5,310 nucleotides of DNA from Methanobacteriota archaeon (GCA_002728035.1 PBUZ01000103.1:1-5310), one strand, 5' to 3'; numbered from the stretch's first letter, positions 1 through 5,310 are shown. The notes: generated by a model not told the origin, from the letters alone. Numbers and translations: made by a program.

Positions 1-710
1 ATGGCACCGTTGGAGAAGTTGGCGTGCATGCCCGAGCCGTTCCAGTCGCCCTTGATGGGTTTTGGATGGTACTCGATGTAGTAGCCGTAGCTCTCGGTCA
101 AGCGGTCAAGGAGGTAGCGTGCAACCCAGAGTTCGTCACCGGCTTGCTTGGCGCCCTTGGCGAAGATTTGGAATTCCCACTGGCCGCAGGCCACTTCTTG
201 GTTGATGCCTTCGAAGTTGATGCCGGCCTCGAGGCAGAGGTCAGCGTGCTCTTCGACGAGGGCTCGGCCGTGGGTGTTCTTTCCGCCTACGGAACAGTAG
301 TAGAGGCCTTGTGGACCAGGGTAGCCACCCACAGGGAAACCGAGAGGAAGTTGTGTGTCAACGTCCATGATGAAGTATTCCTGCTCGTAGCCGAACCAGA
401 AGTCGTTGTCGTCGTCATCGATGGTCGCACGGCCGTTGCTGGCGTGGGGGGTGCCATCAGGGTTCAGAACCTCGCACATGACCAAGTAACCGTTCACGCG
501 TTGGGGGTCGGGGAAGATGTTCACAGGCTTCAAGAGGCAATCGGAAGAGCTGCCGTCGGCTTGCTTGGTGGACGATCCGTCAAACATCCACATGGGGCAT
601 TCTTCAACCGTGCCACCAAAGTCCGAACGGACCATGGTCTTGCTTCGCATGTTTTGCGTGGGTTCGTATCCGTCAAGCCAAATGTACTCCAGTTTTGCTT
701 TATTTGTCAT
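1..710 (-). CDS. glnA: Glutamine synthetase, type II (GSII/GlnII), C-terminus cut by window edge
   Basis: Makes glutamine from glutamate, ammonium and ATP in the cytoplasm, the main entry of nitrogen into metabolism. I translated 236 residues from the ATG at 710; the rest (about 100 residues in GSII enzymes) lies beyond base 1. Seen: the N-terminal beta-grasp region with EYIWLDGYEPT (8-18), RSKT (22-25) and MFDGSST (42-48); then FGYEQEY (106-112), NQEV (170-173), GQWEFQ (176-181) and GDWNGSGMHANFS (221-233). By family knowledge, the metal ligands should be E109, E111, E172, E179 and H229, all present. The sequence resembles the short GSII enzymes of Bacteroidetes and eukaryotes more than the GSI typical of archaea; this comparison is from memory. 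It lies downstream of the S15 gene on the same strand but has its own promoter-like spacer. The start is fixed by the N-terminal match to the family. Confidence 0.95.
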   Translation of the reverse strand, partial: MTNKAKLEYIWLDGYEPTQNMRSKTMVRSDFGGTVEECPMWMFDGSSTKQADGSSSDCLLKPVNIFPDPQRVNGYLVMCEVLNPDGTPHASNGRATIDDDDNDFWFGYEQEYFIMDVDTQLPLGFPVGGYPGPQGLYYCSVGGKNTHGRALVEEHADLCLEAGINFEGINQEVACGQWEFQIFAKGAKQAGDELWVARYLLDRLTESYGYYIEYHPKPIKGDWNGSGMHANFSNGA

Positions 711-757
711 GGGTATCAACCGCCTCGCTATGAGGACGGTATATGAAACATACGCAC

Positions 758-766
758 ATATTTATT
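758..766 (-). promoter_or_regulatory. Candidate archaeal TATA box for glutamine synthetase
   Basis: Read on the minus strand the site is AATAAATAT, preceded by CC, within an AT-rich spacer that contrasts with the surrounding coding DNA. Its centre is about 52 bases upstream of the GS start codon. With the usual archaeal distance of 25 or so bases from TATA to transcription start, this would leave a leader of about 25 bases. A weak ribosome-binding-like GAGGCGG lies at 721-727, about 10 bases before the start. A second TATA-like run (CATATA, about 739-744) closer to the gene is an alternative. Assignment rests on composition and position only. Confidence 0.5.
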
Positions 767-770
767 GGCA

Positions 771-796
771 TAATTAGAATCAATTGATTGGAATTA
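771..796. promoter_or_regulatory. Imperfect 26-base palindrome upstream of GS promoter (candidate operator)
   Basis: The core AATCAATTGATT (778-789) is a perfect 12-base palindrome. It is flanked by TAATT on the left (771-775) and AATTA on the right (792-796), so only two base pairs of the 26-base dyad are mismatched. It lies immediately upstream of the TATA-like box of the GS gene, where archaeal activators or repressors often bind. AT-rich DNA yields palindromes by chance, but 11 of 13 matching pairs in this position makes a dimeric regulator site plausible. No specific regulator can be named. Confidence 0.35.
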
Positions 797-944
797 ATGT
801 AAATTAGTGAATATTTGCATTGTATTGAGTAGTTAATCCTGCGCGAAGTTCACCAACTGCTCGGGATGTTTCGCTCTCTCCGCGCATTTGCACAATCTCA
901 CCCCGATAAGGTTGCACGATTGATTTTGTGGGTGCCGAGTTGAG

Positions 945-2711
945 TCACTGGTTATTGGCGGCGTCTTCGCCTTGAGGCGTGATGAGAACGGTGGAGCCGT
1001 CTCGGTCGATGATTGGAAGGGTGAGTTCGCCAGAATTGACCGTGATGGGGCATGCGTTGTTGCAAGCAGGAGGAAGGTAGTCCTCTCCTGTTTGGGTCAA
1101 CACGATCTCGAGGGCGTGTCCTGCAGGAAGGATGATGTCCATGCCTTGGAATTCCATCAGCATTGTCAGGGGTGAGAAAGGCACCACGGTTTGAGCATCA
1201 TAGCCACCTGCATGATATCGAACATCCATGGTGGCGTGACCGAACCTAAGTCCTGTCTCAGCATCACGAAGTTCAGCAAAGATTTGTCCGCCGTCGAACG
1301 AAGGTGTGACGTCGAGGTGCAGCGTTGGTAAACCACTGATGTATGTGTCAGCATCCATGGACAGGGCATCGCACGTCATGGTGATGGTTGAAGAAGCCCC
1401 TACAGAGCCCTCTCCTGAACACGAGGCTGGTTGCCATTCAGCATCGAGGGGGGGCCATGTCTCTTCGATGCGCCATTCGCCGTCGTTTCGTTGAATCTGT
1501 GCGTGAAGGGCAGGGCGCTCACCGATGCCTTTCAGGTAGTATTCCATCCACTCAAACAAGTCTTGGCCCCAATCCCAACGCGTCATGTTGTGGATCGCCT
1601 CGCCTCCGTAACCCGAATCCTGGTTGTTGTGTTTACTCCATTGGTCAGGGTAATTGTGTTCCCATTGGCCAAGCATGCCCCCAACTTCGTAACCTGCGTC
1701 GATGTAGGCCTGATACCAATGGGTCCCAGGCGGACCGCCGAAGACTTGGTGTGGATCAACGTTCCAATCTTGCATGCCTTGTACCCAATAGATGCTCCCG
1801 TTGTATTTCCCAAGGGCTTTGTCAATGTGGCTTCGCTCGTCGTAGTAATTGTCCATGTACGGGTCAAGTTCACCCAGGCCGTATCGCGTCGGCCCAGCCA
1901 GGAAGCCTTCGAGCACATCGCCGCACATGTTGTCGAGGTCGTCACCGTCGTAATCGAGAATGGAGCCCCCGTAGTTTGAGTGCATGACTTGGCTACGCGC
2001 TTCGGCGCTGCCGTTTTTGTAAAGGAGTGGTCCAAGGGCCGTCGTGCCCGAAATGGGAACGATGGTTTTCAGATATTCACTGCCCTGAGCGGCCGCCTCC
2101 CAAGCCGTTGCACCCTCGTAGGATTTCCCGTAGATGGCGACGTGGCCATTGCTCCAGTTTTGTGTGCCCAGCCATTCCACGGCTTCATGGATGCCTTGGC
2201 CTTCCCCGTCGCCTCGGTAATCAAAACACCCTGTGCTCTCCTCGGTTGCGAAGACGGCAACTTGGGCCAACGCATAGCCATGAGGAATGAAATTGTCGTA
2301 AATGAACTCGCCGCGCCCCGCGCCGACCACGTTGGTTGGGGTGGATTGGCTGCCCGGTGAGCCGTAATCAAAATACGGACTGACAATGGCAATAACGGGC
2401 ACTTGTTCGCCAGCCTCGGTGTTCGAAGGGAGCCAGTATGAGAGGTGAACTTCCGCGGTGTTTGGGCCGCCTTCCCATGTTCCCGTGGTGTCCACTTCAA
2501 TGAACGCCTCCTGAACGGGAAGTGGTTGGTGGGGGCCATCTTGCAAAACTCGGGCATAGGAGCCTGTCCAATTCCACTCGAGTGTGTGACGGTCCCAAAT
2601 GGAAGGGTACATCCCGTCAGCCTCATTTTCACGGGGCGCTTCGGATTGGCCGAAGCACCCTGACAACGGCATCAGCACCAACAGAAGGGTCAGAAGAACC
2701 GCCTGTCGCAT
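945..2711 (-). CDS. Secreted lipoprotein, S15 / X-Pro dipeptidyl-peptidase-CocE family hydrolase
   Basis: An alpha/beta-hydrolase of the S15 family, whose members cut X-Pro dipeptides or hydrolyse esters and acyl amides; the substrate cannot be read from sequence. It has 588 residues, the usual size for CocE-like enzymes. The N-terminus is a lipoprotein signal: hydrophobic residues 4-16, then lipobox L-S-G-C with C19 as the likely anchor, so it acts outside the membrane. The likely oxyanion tyrosine is in SPYFDYG (Y113), the nucleophile is S197 in YGKSYEG, the acid D315 in QGMQDWNV and the base H352 in GQWEHNYP. Residues from about 425 on form the C-terminal beta-rich domain. Six further cysteines (162, 263, 431, 447, 550, 554) could form disulfides. 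The frame stays open to 2867, but the start at 2711 gives an exact signal peptide and avoids overlap with the divergent OMP decarboxylase gene. GAGGT lies only 2 bases before the ATG, an unusually short spacing. Confidence 0.9.
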   Translation of the reverse strand: MRQAVLLTLLLVLMPLSGCFGQSEAPRENEADGMYPSIWDRHTLEWNWTGSYARVLQDGPHQPLPVQEAFIEVDTTGTWEGGPNTAEVHLSYWLPSNTEAGEQVPVIAIVSPYFDYGSPGSQSTPTNVVGAGRGEFIYDNFIPHGYALAQVAVFATEESTGCFDYRGDGEGQGIHEAVEWLGTQNWSNGHVAIYGKSYEGATAWEAAAQGSEYLKTIVPISGTTALGPLLYKNGSAEARSQVMHSNYGGSILDYDGDDLDNMCGDVLEGFLAGPTRYGLGELDPYMDNYYDERSHIDKALGKYNGSIYWVQGMQDWNVDPHQVFGGPPGTHWYQAYIDAGYEVGGMLGQWEHNYPDQWSKHNNQDSGYGGEAIHNMTRWDWGQDLFEWMEYYLKGIGERPALHAQIQRNDGEWRIEETWPPLDAEWQPASCSGEGSVGASSTITMTCDALSMDADTYISGLPTLHLDVTPSFDGGQIFAELRDAETGLRFGHATMDVRYHAGGYDAQTVVPFSPLTMLMEFQGMDIILPAGHALEIVLTQTGEDYLPPACNNACPITVNSGELTLPIIDRDGSTVLITPQGEDAANNQ

Positions 2712-2731
2712 GGACCTCGGACGAAAGGGTG

Positions 2732-2747
2732 CATCATGAACATGATG
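2732..2747. promoter_or_regulatory. Inverted repeat in the divergent S15 / OMP decarboxylase spacer
   Basis: CATCATG and CATGATG are perfect inverted 7-base arms with an AA spacer. The element sits in the 97-base gap between two divergent genes, 20 bases upstream of the S15 start and 61 bases upstream of the OMP decarboxylase start. It could be an operator acting on both promoters. I see no clear TATA box in this gap on either strand. A G-rich run with GAGGAGG (2782-2788) precedes the plus-strand gene but is about 20 bases from its ATG, longer than normal for a ribosome binding site. Confidence 0.35.
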
Positions 2748-2808
2748 TTCGCCTCTCGAACGGTCCACCGCCACAACCATTGAGGAGGGGGGGCGCACAG
2801 CCAACACC

Positions 2809-3609
2809 ATGGAGGCGGCCGAAGCATGGGGTCTGCGCTGGAGTGCGGGGGCGTCACCTTTGGCCAAGCGCTACATGGAAGTGGCCGCCGCGAAGCAATC
2901 GCTTGTTTGCTTGGCCGCCGACCGAAACACCATGGCCGGTTTGTTTGAACTCATCGAAGAAGTCGGCGAACATGTAGCGGCCCTCAAAACACACGTTGAC
3001 CTTGTAGACGACTGGACGTCGGAAGCATGGTCTGACTTCTGCAGCAAAGCAAACGAACAGAATCTGTTGATTTTCGAGGATCGAAAATTTGCCGATATCG
3101 GCGCCATCAGCCGCGCCCAGATGGCGGGAAAATACGATATTCGTTCCTGGTCGGACTTGGTCACCGCCCACCTCATCAGCGGCCCTGACATCGTCGATGG
3201 CTTGCAGGCTGGCTGGCAGGATGTCGGCCGTCAGGGGGGCGTGCTGTTGCTCGCACAAATGTCCAGTCGTGGCAACCTTTTGGTGCCTTCTTACACCGAC
3301 GAAGTTGTTGCAAAGGGGCGCCAACACGGCGGAGTTGTTGGATTCATTGGGAACGGTTCTCGCCCTCAAGAATTGGTCGCCTTGCGAAACAAAGTGGGTG
3401 AAGAAAAGATGATTTGGACGCCTGGTGTTAATCTTGCTGTGGGCGACGGTGCCATGGGTCAACGCTACGGCGACCCCATGGAGGCGGTGTTGTCCGGAAG
3501 TGATTGCATCATCGTTGGATCAGGTATTCACAGGGCCGAACAACCTGCGCTCGCAGCCAAAGCATATGCTGATGCGTCTTGGAAGGGGCTGATGCAACGG
3601 AACGGGTGA
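2809..3609 (+). CDS. pyrF: Orotidine 5'-phosphate decarboxylase, eukaryote-like
   Basis: Decarboxylates OMP to UMP, the last step of de novo pyrimidine synthesis. The protein has 266 residues, almost the length of the yeast enzyme, and aligns with it along most of its length. Seen: CLAADRNT with D38 (yeast D37); LKTHVD with K60, H62 and D64; the catalytic signature FEDRKFADIG with D91, K93 and D96 (same numbers as yeast); LAQMSSRG with S152; TPGVNL (204-209); and GQRY with Q218 and Y220 (yeast Q215 and Y217). Odd: the position of yeast R235, which grips the substrate phosphate, is S238 in IIVGSGI, and the usual Asn-Thr after FADIG is A99-I100. The core K-D-K-D network is intact, so activity is likely but perhaps altered. 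The ATG at 2809 is the only conventional start after an in-frame stop at 2743. Four bases separate its stop from the next gene. Confidence 0.93.
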   Translation: MEAAEAWGLRWSAGASPLAKRYMEVAAAKQSLVCLAADRNTMAGLFELIEEVGEHVAALKTHVDLVDDWTSEAWSDFCSKANEQNLLIFEDRKFADIGAISRAQMAGKYDIRSWSDLVTAHLISGPDIVDGLQAGWQDVGRQGGVLLLAQMSSRGNLLVPSYTDEVVAKGRQHGGVVGFIGNGSRPQELVALRNKVGEEKMIWTPGVNLAVGDGAMGQRYGDPMEAVLSGSDCIIVGSGIHRAEQPALAAKAYADASWKGLMQRNG

Positions 3610-3613
3610 GGTA

Positions 3614-3856
3614 ATGAGCCTAATTTGGATGATGTTGGCCTCGTTGAGTCTCGTCTTTCCAGCATGGCTGATATGGCGCGCCTTCACGACATCAAGAGAT
3701 CTTGAGCTCCGCCTCGCCAAAGGGGATGAATCGCTGCTCAACGACGATCGTTTCAAAATCGACCGTGTGACCCTGGGGCCGCCCGGCACCCAACTGATTG
3801 AAGATGTTCAATTCATCTCGATTGCCCAACCCCCCGGAGGGGATTCGATTGAATGA
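3614..3856 (+). CDS. Small single-pass membrane protein of unknown function
   Basis: I do not recognise this 80-residue protein. Residues 2-24 are hydrophobic and rich in Leu, Trp and Met, ending at R22-A-F, and form one likely transmembrane helix. With R22, R28, R33 and K36 after it, the C-terminal 55 residues should face the cytoplasm. The tail is charged and polar (LRLAKGDES, FKIDRV) and ends with a Gly-Pro-rich stretch; no cysteines or catalytic motifs are visible. It starts 4 bases after the OMP decarboxylase stop, with GGTGAGG overlapping that stop as ribosome binding site, and its end overlaps the start of the CYTH gene. This tight packing is the main reason to call it real. It could be a membrane partner of the CYTH protein, but that is only inference from position. 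Confidence 0.65.
   Translation: MSLIWMMLASLSLVFPAWLIWRAFTTSRDLELRLAKGDESLLNDDRFKIDRVTLGPPGTQLIEDVQFISIAQPPGGDSIE
3836..3843 (+). promoter_or_regulatory. Ribosome binding site deciding a TTG start for the CYTH gene
   Basis: GGAGGGGA is a strong match to the Shine-Dalgarno consensus. The GGAGG core ends 8 bases before the in-frame TTG at 3849. An ATG at 3853 is out of frame with the CYTH coding sequence, and the in-frame ATG at 3804 has no comparable site upstream. The site lies within the last codons of the preceding small gene, so the two are probably translationally coupled. Confidence 0.6.
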
Positions 3857-4430
3857 ACAATACCTCGAAATCGAGCGTCGTTTTTTGGTTGACGGGCGTG
3901 AAGAAAAGCCGTGGCGAAACGGAAGTCAGCGTTCCATCATCAAGCAACACTACGGTATTGAGGCGCATGTCCATCTCAACGAAAACAGGCTCGAAGTGGA
4001 GGGGGGCGCCCTAACGGAACTGTCTGAGGATGAGTTGGCGCTTTACATCGCCGTTGATGATTGGACGTCGCGCTTGCGGATCTGCGACGGCACCTGCATC
4101 CTGACCTGCAAATCTCGGGTTTCCACGAGTGTCGCGAGGGAACTTGAATGGGTGGTCGATGAAGAGGTTGCCCATGCCTTGCTTGCAAAGGGGCCGTTTC
4201 CCCACGTCGAAAAAACGCGTTACATGTGGAAAGGAGAGGACGGTCTGCTATGGGAAATCGATGAGTTTGAAGGGGCGCTTGCAGGCCTCGTCCTTGCTGA
4301 AGTTGAATTGAAACGGCCTGATGAAGCAGTAGCGATACCAGCATGGATGGGTCAAGAAATCACTGGGTTGGCCTCGTGGTCAAATCGCTCGCTCGCTCAA
4401 ACGCTGGCGTTCACACCTGAACACTCGTAA
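3849..4430 (+). CDS. CYTH-domain / triphosphate tunnel metalloenzyme family protein
   Basis: CYTH proteins form an eight-stranded tunnel that binds triphosphates with divalent metal; members include tripolyphosphatases, thiamine triphosphatases and class IV adenylate cyclases. From the TTG at 3849 it has 193 residues. Seen: EIERRFLV (7-14), the N-terminal signature, with R11 where the ExExK motif normally has Lys; SRLRI (R75, R77); TCKS (K88); RELEW (E98, E100); VEKTRY (K122, R124); EIDEF (D138); LAEVEL (E151, E153). Order and spacing after residue 74 match the NeuTTM-like tripolyphosphatase group as I remember it, so hydrolysis of a small phosphate chain is the likeliest activity. About 29 extra residues lie between Y35 and R75. 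The start puts the signature near residue 7, as is typical; ATG 3804 (208 residues) is the alternative. It overlaps the upstream small gene by 8 bases and the convergent aminotransferase gene by 20. Confidence 0.85.
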   Translation: MNEQYLEIERRFLVDGREEKPWRNGSQRSIIKQHYGIEAHVHLNENRLEVEGGALTELSEDELALYIAVDDWTSRLRICDGTCILTCKSRVSTSVARELEWVVDEEVAHALLAKGPFPHVEKTRYMWKGEDGLLWEIDEFEGALAGLVLAEVELKRPDEAVAIPAWMGQEITGLASWSNRSLAQTLAFTPEHS

Positions 4431-5310
4431 CCACCGCATCCACGATGCGTTGAACCTCTGCATCGTTGAGTTGATGATGCACGGGTATGGCTACAAGCCG
4501 GGCGGCGATGTCGTCGGTTACGGGCAAGGCGGATCTGTGTTGAGGGTGTTGAGCGTAGACTTGCTGGCGATGGCAAGGGGTTGCGTAGTAAATGCGTGAA
4601 TCGATACCCGCTGCATCAAGATGTTCTTGGAGGTGGGCGGGGTGTTCCACCAGCAGACAATACTGGTGCCAAGCATGGTGCGTACCGGGGCGTATCGAAG
4701 GAACGGTGATGCCTTCCAGTTCGGCAAAAGCCGATGAAAATCGAGTTGCAATTTCACGCCGTCGGACGAGCCATTGGTCCAAGCGCTTGAGTTGCACGCG
4801 CCCGATGGCAGCGGTTACTTCGGACATCCGAAGATTCGAGCCCAATTCATGCGATTCCAAGCGCGCATCTCGTCCATGGTTGACCAGTGCATCCATGCGT
4901 GCAGCCAAGTCCTCACGCCGCGTCACCATCATTCCACCCTCTCCGCCCACGGCGAGGTTCTTTGATGGGAAAAAAGAGAAGCAGGCCAGATCGCCAACGC
5001 CTCCCGCCTTCGTACCGTTTTCAGCCACGGCTCCGTGGGCTTGCGCAGCATCTTCGATGTAGGCAATGTTGTGTTGCGCGCACCATTCTACGAGCGTGGC
5101 GTCGCACATTTGACCGAAGAGGTGGACGGCGATCACGGCCTTTGTACGGGGCGTTCGTGCGGCTTCGAGGGAAGCCATGTCCACACACCAATGGTCGGGT
5201 TCAACATCGACAAAGACTGGCTCAGCGCCGACGAGCGATACGCACGTAGCCGTGGCGATGTATGTCAACGAAGGCACGAGAACTTCGTCACCGGGCCCGA
5301 TATCCAACAG
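4411..5310 (-). CDS. DegT/DnrJ/EryC1/StrS-family PLP aminotransferase, N-terminus cut by window edge
   Basis: A fold-type I PLP enzyme of the sugar aminotransferase family, which transfers an amino group (usually from glutamate or glutamine) to a keto-sugar nucleotide to make amino sugars for surface polysaccharides or glycans. 299 residues are visible; the frame continues past 5310, and the family's first 50 to 70 residues are missing, so the ATG at 5305-5307 is internal. Numbering from the window edge: GPGDEV (5-10); EDAAQAHG (86-93) with D87, expected to pair with the PLP nitrogen; GDLACFSFFPSKNL (106-119) with K117 (codon 4960-4962), the Schiff-base lysine; GGEGG (121-125); GSNLRMSEVTAAIG (about 155-168), the usual substrate-side motif. 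The C-terminal domain ends with VVTSVQV. Exact sugar substrate is not readable. Its 3' end overlaps the convergent CYTH gene by 20 bases. Confidence 0.93.
   Translation of the reverse strand: MLDIGPGDEVLVPSLTYIATATCVSLVGAEPVFVDVEPDHWCVDMASLEAARTPRTKAVIAVHLFGQMCDATLVEWCAQHNIAYIEDAAQAHGAVAENGTKAGGVGDLACFSFFPSKNLAVGGEGGMMVTRREDLAARMDALVNHGRDARLESHELGSNLRMSEVTAAIGRVQLKRLDQWLVRRREIATRFSSAFAELEGITVPSIRPGTHHAWHQYCLLVEHPAHLQEHLDAAGIDSRIYYATPCHRQQVYAQHPQHRSALPVTDDIAARLVAIPVHHQLNDAEVQRIVDAVVTSVQV

Larger units (their letters stand above)
711..944. other. Intergenic spacer between S15 gene and glutamine synthetase
   Basis: No gene is visible here. The half next to the GS gene (about 735-830) is strikingly AT-rich and holds the TATA-like box and the palindrome listed separately. 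The half next to the S15 stop (about 831-944) is of normal composition. It contains two copies of TTGCAC(A/G)AT 24 bases apart (from 888 and 912) and short weak stems, but no T-run or strong hairpin that would mark a terminator of the S15 transcript. Confidence 0.7.

Noticed and set aside
24..746. 240-residue plus-strand open frame
   Set aside because: It is antisense to the glutamine synthetase coding region, whose minus-strand translation matches GSII motifs throughout. The plus frame has no recognisable domain and runs into the promoter spacer.
888..920. Two TTGCAC(A/G)AT copies 24 bases apart in the spacer after the S15 gene
   Set aside because: Only nine bases with one mismatch and no third copy; too weak to call a repeat element or operator.
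1388..1987. 199-residue plus-strand frame opposite the S15 gene
   Set aside because: Composition is Arg/Cys/Ser-rich with no domain, typical of an antisense shadow of a real gene.
2712..2867. 52-residue N-terminal extension of the S15 protein
   Set aside because: The frame is open, but the extension is rich in Arg, His and Pro, would bury the lipoprotein signal and would overlap the start of the divergent OMP decarboxylase gene. The start at 2711 gives a clean signal peptide.
2854..3462. 202-residue minus-strand frame opposite OMP decarboxylase
   Set aside because: The plus strand carries conserved catalytic motifs across the same region; the antisense frame has no recognisable features.
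4592..5249. Plus-strand frames of up to 156 residues opposite the aminotransferase
   Set aside because: Basic, low-information translations antisense to a clear PLP enzyme with all key motifs.
1..5310. CRISPR array, tRNA/rRNA, insertion sequence or defence island
   Set aside because: I looked on both strands and saw no regularly spaced repeats, tRNA-like cloverleaf signatures, transposase genes or terminal repeats. All six genes read as metabolic or surface functions.

Overview
The window looks like ordinary chromosomal DNA from a compact prokaryotic genome with roughly balanced to slightly GC-rich coding sequence and short spacers. My best guess is a planktonic marine archaeon of the Marine Group II (Poseidoniales) kind. 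The reasons are an AT-rich spacer holding an archaeal-style TATA box, a secreted lipobox-bearing S15 peptidase, a eukaryote-like OMP decarboxylase and GGTGA/GGAGG-type ribosome binding sites. No rRNA or other phylogenetic marker is present, so this is an inference. A bacterium with a Bacteroidetes-like glutamine synthetase cannot be excluded.

Layout. On the minus strand at the left edge lies the first two thirds of a type II glutamine synthetase (start at 710, cut by the window at base 1). A 234-base spacer (711-944) holds a TATA-like promoter and a 26-base imperfect palindrome directly upstream of it. Next, also on the minus strand (945-2711), is a 588-residue lipoprotein of the S15/CocE alpha/beta-hydrolase family. 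A 97-base divergent spacer with a 16-base inverted repeat separates it from a plus-strand cluster. The cluster is OMP decarboxylase (pyrF-type, 2809-3609), an 80-residue single-pass membrane protein (3614-3856) and a CYTH/triphosphate tunnel enzyme (3849-4430), all nearly abutting or overlapping, so probably one transcript. The CYTH gene converges on, and overlaps by 20 bases, a minus-strand DegT/DnrJ/EryC1-family aminotransferase that runs off the right edge.

How they fit together. The genes do not form one obvious pathway. Glutamine synthetase (ammonium assimilation) and OMP decarboxylase (last step of UMP synthesis) are housekeeping. The S15 lipoprotein suggests use of external peptides or esters, and the aminotransferase suggests amino-sugar synthesis for surface glycans. 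I did not find a defence system, mobile element, CRISPR array or RNA gene. The points most worth a second look are active-site replacements in the OMP decarboxylase (the phosphate-gripping Arg is Ser), the unusual CYTH protein (Arg in place of the motif Lys, an insertion of about 29 residues, probable TTG start), its unrecognised small membrane partner, and the two palindromes in promoter spacers.
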